13,151 bases of DNA from an uncultured Bacilli bacterium (GCA_947626215.1 CANQRJ010000028.1:1-13151); one strand, 5' to 3'. Positions 7,087 to 13,081 are shown, numbered from the stretch's first letter. Numbers and translations are program-made. The notes: a model not told the origin generated them from the sequence alone.

Positions 7087-7115
7087 TTTCAAAAAATGTC
7101 AAAATATGTTATATT
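7087..7115 (+). promoter_or_regulatory. Promoter of the gene at 7137
   Basis: The -10 TATATT (7110-7115) is preceded by TGT (7107-7109), an extended -10; a weak -35 TTTCAA (7087-7092) lies 17 nt upstream. It is followed by AAAGGA (7123-7128) 8 nt from the ATG. Confidence 0.55.
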
Positions 7116-7136
7116 TAGTATGAAAGGATACGTATT

Positions 7137-8081
7137 ATGCAAACAAGGGTAGATAAATATAGAGAAGAAGAGTCTTATACTCCTCCAAAAAGAGCATCAA
7201 GAAATACGAATTTATATGAAGAAATCAAGAATAGCGAACTTGATAATTTTAGTATTGGCAGTAATGCAAAAGTTATTGCCGACAGTAGTTCTCACATGGA
7301 TATTGACAAATTAAAAGAAATTTTAGAAAAAAACTATCAAGAACCTCCTAAAAGAAGTATGAAATTTGATATTCCAAAAGACGAAGAAGAAATTGAAGAA
7401 CTAAAAATTGATGAACCTAAAGAATACGATATTAATGCCATCTTAGAACAAGCCCGTGAAGAAAAAGAAATGGATTATCAAAAAGAACGCTTGAAAAAAA
7501 TTAGAGATACCCAGTATGATATATTGAAAAACTTAGAATTAGAGGCGAAAGCCAAAGAAAAAAATACTGAAAAAAGTAAAGAAGAATTATTAGAACTTAT
7601 CAACACAATTAATATAAATGAAAGTCAAAATAAAAATGGCAAAAAATTAAAAGAAATATTAGCAGAAGAAGAAAAAGACGACGATGAAATGGACCCATTA
7701 GATATTTTAACAGAACTAAAAGGGGACGAGGATGGAACCAAAGTAGTAGGCGCGAAAGAATTTACAGAAGAAATTCAAAAATTTGAAGTAGACAGTTTAG
7801 AATTAAAAATCAAAAATAGAAAAAAAGAACATCAAGAAGAACAAGATGAGGAGGAAGAAGATACTACAACAGATACAACGATTAAAGATGCTCTAGATGA
7901 AACACTCGACGAATCTTTTTATACCGATAGTGCTACCTTTAATCCAAAAGACTTTGCCGATTTAGAAGAAGAAGGAAAAAATGGAATTGTAGTAAAAATA
8001 TTAATCGTGATTGTAGTTTTGGCAATTGTAGCCGGAGTGGTACTATTCTTAAATGAATTTTTAGGCTTAGGATGGTTTTAA
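7137..8081 (+). CDS. Acidic tail-anchored hypothetical protein
   Basis: A 314-residue protein I do not recognise. It is dominated by Glu, Lys and Asp, with long charged helical stretches (about 95-165, EEKEMDYQKERLKKIRD and following; 215-245, KKEHQEEQDEEEEDTTTDTT), which suggests coiled coil or disorder. The only hydrophobic segment is at the very C-terminus (about 288-305, LIVIVVLAIVAGVVLFL), with nine or so residues after it, so the protein should be tail-anchored with its bulk in the cytosol. There is no signal peptide and no cysteine. Short repeated leucine helices such as LKEILEKNY, LEQAREE and LKEILAEEE are visible. Its own promoter lies upstream and a terminator downstream, so it is probably monocistronic. 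It might act as a membrane-associated scaffold, for instance in division or envelope assembly, but that is a guess from shape only. Confidence 0.75.
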   Translation: MQTRVDKYREEESYTPPKRASRNTNLYEEIKNSELDNFSIGSNAKVIADSSSHMDIDKLKEILEKNYQEPPKRSMKFDIPKDEEEIEELKIDEPKEYDINAILEQAREEKEMDYQKERLKKIRDTQYDILKNLELEAKAKEKNTEKSKEELLELINTININESQNKNGKKLKEILAEEEKDDDEMDPLDILTELKGDEDGTKVVGAKEFTEEIQKFEVDSLELKIKNRKKEHQEEQDEEEEDTTTDTTIKDALDETLDESFYTDSATFNPKDFADLEEEGKNGIVVKILIVIVVLAIVAGVVLFLNEFLGLGWF

Positions 8082-8109
8082 AAGAAAATAAAAAAAATTT
8101 TCTTTTTTT
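8080..8109 (+). terminator. AT-rich Rho-independent terminator merged with the next promoter
   Basis: A 10-bp, almost pure A/T stem (8080-8089 with 8097-8106) with a 7-nt A loop, followed by T to 8109. It begins within the stop codon of the gene at 7137. The T-tract runs straight into the -10 region of yunB. The low GC of the stem makes termination efficiency uncertain. Confidence 0.5.
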
Positions 8110-8117
8110 CATATAAT
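8110..8117 (+). promoter_or_regulatory. -10 element of the yunB-like gene
   Basis: CATATAAT at 8110-8117 contains a perfect TATAAT (8112-8117) and also resembles the sigma-E -10 consensus (CATACAAT as recalled) at 7 of 8 positions. No good sigma-A -35 (taaaaa at 8089-8094) is seen. The ATG lies only 5 nt after the hexamer, so the transcript should be leaderless. Confidence 0.5.
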
Positions 8118-8122
8118 TTAAT

Positions 8123-8851
8123 ATGAAATGCCATTTCTTAAATAAAGGAATCAAAAAGAAAAAAAATCTTTCTATGAAAATAGGAATTCTTTTCGTTTGT
8201 ATTTTTTTCTTAGTCTATCAAATGTTTTCATGGTTTAGTAATAAGGCAAGTCCAAAACTGATTACAGTGGCCGAAAAAAATATCGAAAAATATGTAACAC
8301 ATGTTGCAAGTGATTTTAAATTACTATTAGAAAAAAATAATACCGATCAATTTTTAATCGTTAAAGAAAACAAAGAAGGCGAAATTACATCGATGGATTA
8401 CGATATGGTAAAAATTTATGAAATGGCCGAAAAGTTTACCAATTCCTTAGAAATGAATATGGCAGATACCGAAGAATTATCAAAATTTGTAAATGTTGAC
8501 TCAAAACCGATTTCCAATGGATTTTTATTTTTATACCCCATGGGAATAGTAAGTGACTCTGTTTTCTTAGCGAGTTTAGGACCTAAAATACCTGTTTTCA
8601 TTCAATACATTGGTTCTGTTTTTTCAACTGTAAAAACAAGAGCTAAAAATTATGGAATCAATAATGCTTTACTTGAAGTTTATTTAGAAATTAAAATTAC
8701 TTATGAAATTTTAACCCCAGTAACTCAAAAAGAAAATACGCTTTCCTATGAGATTTTATTGGATTCAAAAGTTATTCAAGGAGTCGTACCAAATCTCTAT
8801 GGGGGTTACATGGAAACAAGAAGTGCATTTTTTGATATTTCTTTTCCATAA
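8123..8851 (+). CDS. yunB: Sporulation protein YunB-like membrane protein
   Basis: A 242-residue protein resembling YunB, which in B. subtilis is a mother-cell (sigma-E) sporulation protein. Seen here: a basic N-terminus (KGIKKKKN), one membrane segment (about 18-37), then an extracytoplasmic or intermembrane domain containing ASPKLITVAEKNIEKYVTH, NKEGEITSMDYDMVKIYEMAE, and the most characteristic block ASLGPKIPVFIQYIGSVFSTVKTRAKNYGINNALLEVYLEI, ending in KVIQGVVPNLYGG. Length is close to the family's. The ATG at 8123 has no Shine-Dalgarno sequence; an ATG at 8174 also has none and would remove the basic N-terminus seen in YunB proteins. The start lies 5 nt downstream of a -10 box, which suggests leaderless translation. 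The exact biochemical role of YunB is not known. If the organism does not sporulate this would be a relic, but the frame is intact. Confidence 0.82.
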   Translation: MKCHFLNKGIKKKKNLSMKIGILFVCIFFLVYQMFSWFSNKASPKLITVAEKNIEKYVTHVASDFKLLLEKNNTDQFLIVKENKEGEITSMDYDMVKIYEMAEKFTNSLEMNMADTEELSKFVNVDSKPISNGFLFLYPMGIVSDSVFLASLGPKIPVFIQYIGSVFSTVKTRAKNYGINNALLEVYLEIKITYEILTPVTQKENTLSYEILLDSKVIQGVVPNLYGGYMETRSAFFDISFP

Positions 8852-8866
8852 ATTTTATGGTATGAT
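8846..8866 (+). promoter_or_regulatory. Inverted repeat abutting an extended -10 (TGG-TATGAT)
   Basis: A perfect 6-bp inverted repeat CCATAA/TTATGG (8846-8851 and 8855-8860) includes the yunB stop codon, and its right arm supplies the TG of TGG-TATGAT (hexamer 8861-8866). There is no T-tract, so it does not look like a terminator. It may be a promoter with an overlapping operator, or a chance repeat within a yunB-8886 cotranscript. Confidence 0.3.
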
Positions 8867-8885
8867 TTTATTAGGGTGAAAAATT

Positions 8886-9710
8886 ATGATTGGAAAACCA
8901 TTTATAAATATCATGTTATCACAAGCAATCGAAAATTATTTAAAATATAAAGAAAAACCAGAAGAACCTATTTTTTCTTCTTTTCCAGTGTTTGTCATTC
9001 GTACATTAATATTTATTTATGGAGAGCTAGATATTATTAACCCTTATATTACACAAAATGAACATAATATGGGTGGATTTGATAGTAATTTATCAAAATA
9101 TGGTTTTCCAAATGAATCTGTCCAAGATTTTAAAAACTTATTTTTAGTCTATCAAAAAGAAATCAATGAAAATAAAAGACCCAATACGGCATTTATCAAA
9201 ATCGAAAAATATTTAATTGATATGTTTTTCTTAAAAGAAAAAGTAATGCATACTAAAGAGGAAGTATTAGAAGAATTTAAAAAGTTTTTATATATCAAAG
9301 AAAATCCAAATCCTTACATTCAAAATGATATAACAAAATATACTGTAGATCCAAATGAACTCTCATTATATTTACAAAGTGTTTCTTATCAATATAGCCA
9401 TAATTTTTCTTTAGAAGAATTAAGAAGAAGTACACTCATTCCAGAGGCATATACACTTGCAGGTTATACCTTAGAGCAGATTAGTGCCTTAAACGATATG
9501 GATTTAAGAGCCGTCAATAATCAAGTTTATCAGTTTTTTAAAGTGGATGCAAATCTTAGTGATAAAGATGAGATTTTACAAAAAGCAGTAAATTATTATA
9601 AGAAATATGGCAATCGAATTACAAGTGGAAATGGGTATGTAGATTTTTTACTTTTTTCAAGTATTTTAGCAACAGCAGTATTTGTTTTAGTTTTAATATT
9701 CTTTTATTAA
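8886..9710 (+). CDS. Tail-anchored hypothetical protein between yunB and yutD
   Basis: A 274-residue protein I do not recognise. It is mostly helical with few charges in the N-terminal third (FINIMLSQAIENYLKY, PVFVIRTLIFIYGELDIINPYI), then GGFDSNLSKYGFPNESVQDFKNLFLVYQKEI and a central KTEEVLEEF-like helix region. The only clear membrane segment is the last 22 or so residues (FLLFSSILATAVFVLVLIFFY), so it should be anchored by its C-terminus. There is no signal peptide. The ribosome binding site GGGTGA (8874-8879) is 6 nt before the ATG. yutD follows after 13 nt, so the two genes form an operon. Placement beside yunB suggests a membrane-linked role connected to yutD or to envelope development, which is inference only. 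Confidence 0.75.
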   Translation: MIGKPFINIMLSQAIENYLKYKEKPEEPIFSSFPVFVIRTLIFIYGELDIINPYITQNEHNMGGFDSNLSKYGFPNESVQDFKNLFLVYQKEINENKRPNTAFIKIEKYLIDMFFLKEKVMHTKEEVLEEFKKFLYIKENPNPYIQNDITKYTVDPNELSLYLQSVSYQYSHNFSLEELRRSTLIPEAYTLAGYTLEQISALNDMDLRAVNNQVYQFFKVDANLSDKDEILQKAVNYYKKYGNRITSGNGYVDFLLFSSILATAVFVLVLIFFY

Positions 9711-9723
9711 GAGGTGGCGAATT

Positions 9724-10011
9724 ATGGAATATATAACATTAAATGAAAAAAAGTATTCAGTTTTAAAAAATGAAAAAGAGGGTTTAGATTTAGAAGAATT
9801 AGAAAAAAAATATACCGATTATTTTGATGATTTTGACTATATAGTAGGGGATTGGGCTTATGGAAAATTAAGATTAAAAGGCTTTAATAGTAAAACAAAT
9901 CCCAATTTTAAAGAAATGAATGATATTGATAAAGTAGAAGAATATTTAAAAAATAACTGTGCATATAACTGTAAATATTTTATTTTAAGTAAAGAAAACA
10001 CACAAGATTAA
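9724..10011 (+). CDS. yutD: YutD family protein
   Basis: A 95-residue YutD-like (DUF1027) protein. The diagnostic stretch is DYIVGDWAYGKLRLKGF (residues about 39-55), preceded by an acidic LEELEKKYTDYFDDFD segment equivalent to the family's RYSDILEKYD and followed by a C-terminal IDKVEEYLKNNCAYNCKYFILSK that contains two cysteines spaced C-x3-C. No function is established for this cytosolic family. GAGGTGG (9711-9717) precedes the ATG with good spacing. It is the second gene of a two-gene operon with the tail-anchored protein and is followed by a terminator at 10018-10040. Confidence 0.88.
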   Translation: MEYITLNEKKYSVLKNEKEGLDLEELEKKYTDYFDDFDYIVGDWAYGKLRLKGFNSKTNPNFKEMNDIDKVEEYLKNNCAYNCKYFILSKENTQD

Positions 10012-10017
10012 ATTTTT

Positions 10018-10040
10018 GGTTGCGAAGAGCAATCTTTTTT
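10018..10040 (+). terminator. Rho-independent terminator of yutD overlapping the next promoter
   Basis: A 6-bp stem GGTTGC/GCAATC (10018-10023 with 10029-10034, one G-U pair) with a GAAGA loop, followed by six T (10035-10040). The left arm also holds the -35 hexamer TTGCGA (10020-10025) of the following promoter. Confidence 0.65.
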
Positions 10041-10048
10041 GTTATAAT
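10020..10048 (+). promoter_or_regulatory. Promoter of the gene at 10073
   Basis: TTGCGA (10020-10025), 17-nt spacer, and TGT-TATAAT (hexamer 10043-10048) form a strong housekeeping promoter with an extended -10. The whole upstream half is built from the yutD terminator. Confidence 0.75.
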
Positions 10049-10072
10049 TTTTATAGAATAGAGGGAATTTGT

Positions 10073-11404
10073 ATGAATGAAAAAATAATTCTAGAAAATC
10101 CAAATGGAGAAAAAGAAGAAAAAATCCTTGTTTGTCATTTTAAATCCATAAGTGATGCAAGACCAAATATTAAAAATATACCTATTTTAGTTTGTGATAA
10201 AAATGAATTAAATAATGGAAACAAAGTTCTTGAATTTTTATGGGAAAAAGATGGACTATATCAAGAAATTAATGATGCAAATGCATGGACTGAAGTAAAA
10301 CAAGTAATTATTAATTTAATTAAAGATACATTAACTGAAGGAGAAATTGAAGGAATCCAAGTACCTGAAGTAAAAAGAACATTATCAAATGCAACTCAGT
10401 TAGCCGTAAATCCAACACAAGTAGATGCTTTAAAAGTCAATGCAAATAAATGGATATCTACCGTAAAAGAAGAAACACCTGTTCAAGAGAATATAGAAAA
10501 TAATAATGTTGTACCTCCTGTAAGTACACCTACATTAGAAACTCCTACTGAAACTCCACAAGAAAAAACGGAAGAAACGGTAAATATTCCTCAAAATGTA
10601 GAAAATAATAATGTGGAAACTCCTCCTGTAAATACATCAGTAACCCCTTCTGAAATACCACAAGAAAATGGAGTAGGAGAAAGTCAAAATGTTATCGAAA
10701 ACCCTGCACCTGTTATGGATACACCATCAGAAATACCTACCATCCCAAATCAAGTGCCTGTAGATTCTACAACGGGTGGAACATCACCTGTAATAGATAG
10801 TAATCCTGTAGAAAATAATGAAGTTGTGACACCATCAGAAAGTCCTGTAATGCCAATTCCAACGCCTACGGTTGAACCAAGTGTAATGCAAGAAACTGTA
10901 GCAGTAACTCCAACAGTCACCGAAAGTACTCCTGTGATGGATGCAACTGCTCCTGTTACTGAAACACCTGTAGAAAATAACATCGAAACAAATAATGAAA
11001 ACAACTCAAAAAATATATCTGAAATTGTAAATATCAATAGTGTAAATGAAATGATAGAAAATGCGAAACAAACGATTTCTGACTTGACAGAAAAATATAA
11101 ACAAGAAGTATCTGACGTAGTAAATAATGTCTTAAAACAAATGGAAGAATGTGGTAAAAACTTAAATGCCACTTATGACATTATTAATAGTCGTAAAGAA
11201 ATTTCAGAATCATTAACACCAAAAGAAGAAATCCCACAAGGAACACCAAGTGTGTTAGAACCTCAAGCAGAACCTCCTATAAATAATACTTTAGAAAGTG
11301 CACCAACTTTAGAAGTACCTCCAGTAACGAATGTAGAACCAATTCCAACTGCTACACCAATTTATGGAGATGACATTTCTCGTAGTTTAGGAAAAGCCGC
11401 TTAA
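10073..11404 (+). CDS. Pro/Thr/Val/Glu-rich low-complexity hypothetical protein
   Basis: A 443-residue protein I do not recognise, in four parts. Residues 1 to about 125 look folded (ILVCHFKSISDARPNIKNIPILVCDKNEL, EFLWEKDGLYQEINDANAW). Residues about 130-306 are a Pro/Thr/Val/Glu/Asn-rich stretch with degenerate repeats of the type ENNNV-P-PV-TP. Residues about 311-381 are a helical segment, probably coiled coil (VNEMIENAKQTISDLTEKYKQEVSDVVNNVLKQMEE). A second Pro-rich tail ends DDISRSLGKAA. No signal peptide or membrane segment is present, so although the linker resembles cell-wall proteins the protein should be cytosolic, or reach the spore or envelope by another route. The ATG at 10073 follows GAGGG with correct spacing; the frame extends upstream to 10016 through the terminator and promoter, which is not credible. 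It is monocistronic between yutD and the yutH-like gene. Confidence 0.78.
   Translation: MNEKIILENPNGEKEEKILVCHFKSISDARPNIKNIPILVCDKNELNNGNKVLEFLWEKDGLYQEINDANAWTEVKQVIINLIKDTLTEGEIEGIQVPEVKRTLSNATQLAVNPTQVDALKVNANKWISTVKEETPVQENIENNNVVPPVSTPTLETPTETPQEKTEETVNIPQNVENNNVETPPVNTSVTPSEIPQENGVGESQNVIENPAPVMDTPSEIPTIPNQVPVDSTTGGTSPVIDSNPVENNEVVTPSESPVMPIPTPTVEPSVMQETVAVTPTVTESTPVMDATAPVTETPVENNIETNNENNSKNISEIVNINSVNEMIENAKQTISDLTEKYKQEVSDVVNNVLKQMEECGKNLNATYDIINSRKEISESLTPKEEIPQGTPSVLEPQAEPPINNTLESAPTLEVPPVTNVEPIPTATPIYGDDISRSLGKAA
10491..10670 (+). repeat. Imperfect tandem repeat, unit about 105 bp
   Basis: Two copies are easiest to see: 10491-10566 and 10596-10670, both starting with TAGAAAATAATAATG and both ending CCACAAGAAAA. 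They encode ENIENNNVVPPV...ETPQE and QNVENNNVETPPV...EIPQE. More decayed copies (PVENNEVVTP, PVENNIETNN) occur further on, suggesting expansion of the linker by duplication. Confidence 0.6.
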
Positions 11405-11433
11405 AGTTTAAGAGATAATCTTAAACTTTTTTT
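11403..11433 (+). terminator. Rho-independent terminator merged with a promoter
   Basis: A perfect 11-bp stem AAAGTTTAAGA/TCTTAAACTTT (11403-11413 with 11419-11429), loop GATAA, with T through 11433. It starts inside the stop codon of the gene at 10073 and its T-tract adjoins the -10 of the next gene. Confidence 0.85.
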
Positions 11434-11441
11434 CATATAAT
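11414..11441 (+). promoter_or_regulatory. Promoter of the yutH-like gene, sigma-E-like, in the terminator
   Basis: CATATAAT (11434-11441) is the -10. The terminator loop supplies GATAAT (11414-11419), and 14 nt separate it from the -10, close to the recalled sigma-E form (kATATT, N14, CATACAAT). Read as sigma-A, TATAAT (11436-11441) is perfect but the -35 is poor. The start codon is 5 nt downstream, giving a leaderless message. Confidence 0.5.
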
Positions 11442-11446
11442 GAAAT

Positions 11447-12376
11447 ATGAAAGAAAATATTTTATATGCCTATCATTTAGAAATTGAAAATATAGAAGAG
11501 CAAAAAAATTACTCAGTTTTTCAATGGAAAGGAAATATTTATTATTTTACAAAAGTAAAAAGAAATGAAAAAGAATTTCAAGAACTTTTGAATGTAATGG
11601 ATGAACTTTTCAAAAAAAGAGTACCAATATTTCCTTTTGTAAGAAATGTATCAGGCACTTTTTTAACAAATGTGAATGATACTCCTTATGTATTAGTAGA
11701 AGTGACAAATCCCACCATTCAGTATGGATTATTAGAAATCATGGAATTTCAAAAACAATTGATTTTAAATAATGAAAAAAGTTCTTTATATCGAAATGAA
11801 TGGGCAAATCTATGGAGTAGTAAAGTAGATTATTTTGAGTATCAAGTGAGTCTTTTAGGAAAAGACCATCCCGTCATATTAAATAGTTTTAGTTATTATA
11901 TTGGACTTGCCGAGAATGCAATTAGCTATGCAAAGTTTGTGGAAAAAAATATTCCAAAACCTAAAGACTTACCTATTGTGTTATCTCATCGAAGAGTGGT
12001 GTATCCCAATTTACGTTTAAATTTTGACAATCCTTTAAATTTTATTTTCGATATCGAAGTAAGAGACATTGCCAGTTATATAAAAAGTATGTTTTTTCAA
12101 AATAAAGAAGATGCGATGATTGATTTAAAAGCATATATTGATTTAAGAAAACCAGATTTTTATAGTTTATCAATGCTTTATGCAAGGCTATTATATCCAT
12201 CTTATTATTTTGATTTACATGAAAAAATTATAGAAGAAAACGAAAGTGACGACATCTTATTACCTTTGATTGATCAAATCAATGATTATGAAAATTTTTT
12301 AAAAGATGTTTGGCTTTATATGAACTGTTTTTTTCCATTAGAACCTATTCCATGGATTATAAAAAAAGAGTTATAA
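11447..12376 (+). CDS. CotS/YutH-like spore-coat pseudokinase
   Basis: A 309-residue protein resembling the CotS/YsxE/YutH group of spore-coat-associated proteins with an aminoglycoside-phosphotransferase/kinase fold. Seen here: an N-lobe (YSVFQWKGNIYYFTKVKRNEKEFQELLNVMDEL), the hinge region NDTPYVLVEV, then the C-lobe catalytic-loop equivalent LPIVLSHRRVVYPNLRL followed by FIFDIEVRDIASYI. In active APH kinases the loop reads HGD...N and the metal site is a D-x-D/E motif; here HRR replaces HGD, so catalysis is unlikely and the protein is best called a pseudokinase. This is family knowledge applied to visible residues. No Shine-Dalgarno sequence precedes the ATG, which lies 5 nt after a -10 box. 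The last six bases overlap the stop of the convergent NifU-like gene. Assignment to YutH rather than CotS is uncertain. Confidence 0.68.
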   Translation: MKENILYAYHLEIENIEEQKNYSVFQWKGNIYYFTKVKRNEKEFQELLNVMDELFKKRVPIFPFVRNVSGTFLTNVNDTPYVLVEVTNPTIQYGLLEIMEFQKQLILNNEKSSLYRNEWANLWSSKVDYFEYQVSLLGKDHPVILNSFSYYIGLAENAISYAKFVEKNIPKPKDLPIVLSHRRVVYPNLRLNFDNPLNFIFDIEVRDIASYIKSMFFQNKEDAMIDLKAYIDLRKPDFYSLSMLYARLLYPSYYFDLHEKIIEENESDDILLPLIDQINDYENFLKDVWLYMNCFFPLEPIPWIIKKEL

Positions 12377-12613
12377 TTCTACATTAATAACTCCTTTTAA
12401 TTGAGGGATATCTTCTTTAATATAAGACTCAATATTATCTTTTATCGTGACATCTTGGTATCCACACATCGCGCATGCTCCAGAAAGTTTTATATACAAG
12501 TAATCGTCTTCATATTTAATAAATTCAATATCCCCACCATCCATATTTAAAAATGGACGAATATCGTCTAATAGTTCTTTAATTTTTTGAATTGTTTCAG
12601 TATCTTTTGACAT
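12371..12613 (-). CDS. NifU C-terminal domain Fe-S scaffold protein (YutI-like)
   Basis: An 80-residue protein consisting only of the NifU C-terminal (Nfu) domain: KIKELLDDIRPFLNMDGGDIEFIKY, then LSGACAMCGYQDVTIKDNIESYIKEDIP. The CxxC pair C47 and C50 (ACAMC) would hold a 4Fe-4S cluster between two subunits, for delivery to target proteins in the cytosol. Length and layout match B. subtilis YutI-type Nfu proteins. AGAGG lies upstream of the ATG at 12613 with acceptable spacing. The gene is divergent from the S1 gene and ends by overlapping the yutH-like gene by 6 nt tail to tail; no terminator is visible between them. Confidence 0.92.
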   Translation of the reverse strand: MSKDTETIQKIKELLDDIRPFLNMDGGDIEFIKYEDDYLYIKLSGACAMCGYQDVTIKDNIESYIKEDIPQLKGVINVEL

Positions 12614-12635
12614 AAAAAGACCTCTTTTCTTTTCT

Positions 12636-12664
12636 ATTATAAGATTTTAAACTTCACAAGTAAA
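12636..12664 (-). promoter_or_regulatory. Promoter of the NifU-like gene
   Basis: On the minus strand TTTACT (12664-12659), 17 nt, TATAAT (12641-12636). Its -35 lies directly beside the -35 of the divergent promoter at 12653-12681. Confidence 0.6.
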
Positions 12665-12681
12665 GAAAAATTGTTTATAAT
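12653..12681 (+). promoter_or_regulatory. Promoter of the S1-domain gene
   Basis: TTCACA (12653-12658), 17 nt, TATAAT (12676-12681): five of six and six of six matches to the housekeeping consensus with ideal spacing. Confidence 0.75.
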
Positions 12682-12704
12682 GGGTATAAGTGGTGAAAAA
12701 AGTT

Positions 12705-13052
12705 ATGAAAAATTATCAAAAAGGAGAGGTTGTAAAAGGAACTGTGACAGGTTTTGAAAAATATGGTATTTTTTTGTCTTTTGATGAAGAATACACAGGA
12801 TTAATTCATATATCAGAATTAAGTGATCATTTTGTAAAAGATGTAACGAATTATGGAACTATAGGAGACGTGATTCCTTGTGTCATTTTAGAAGTCGATG
12901 AAGAAAATAAAAAATTAAAATGTAGTATTAAAAATACAGAATATGGGATTCAAAAAGATGAAACGATTGATCATGGTTTTGCACCTTTAAAAAAACAACT
13001 TCCAATTTGGATGGAAGAAAGAAAAAAAGAACTTGAAAATCAAGAAAAGTAG
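12705..13052 (+). CDS. S1-domain RNA-binding protein, CvfD/GSP13 (YugI)-like
   Basis: A 115-residue protein with one S1 domain (residues about 4-76: KGEVVKGTVTGFEKYGIFLSFDEEYTGLIHISELSDHFV, then GDVIPCVILEVDEENKKLKCSIKN) and a short tail HGFAPLKKQLPIWMEERKKEL, which is the characteristic ending of the CvfD/general stress protein 13 family. These are ribosome-associated RNA-binding regulators acting after transcription. The ATG at 12705 is preferred because GGTGA (12692-12696) lies 8 nt upstream; in-frame GTG codons at 12690 and 12693 are inside or beside that site. It has its own strong promoter, divergent from the NifU-like gene. Confidence 0.88.
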   Translation: MKNYQKGEVVKGTVTGFEKYGIFLSFDEEYTGLIHISELSDHFVKDVTNYGTIGDVIPCVILEVDEENKKLKCSIKNTEYGIQKDETIDHGFAPLKKQLPIWMEERKKELENQEK

Positions 13053-13081
13053 TTTTTTTCGGAAAAAATAGTGAAAAAAAC

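Noticed and set aside
8846..8860. CCATAA/TTATGG hairpin as a terminator of yunB
   Set aside because: The stem is short, the loop is only 3 nt and no T-run follows; it is listed as a possible operator or chance repeat instead.
10016..10072. N-terminal extension of the PT-rich protein upstream of the ATG at 10073
   Set aside because: The extension is the terminator and promoter of the intergenic region read as codons; a good ribosome binding site precedes the ATG at 10073.
10750..11172. 140-residue minus-strand frame
   Set aside because: It is the antisense of the Thr/Val-rich linker; it has no ribosome binding site or domain and arises from the biased composition.
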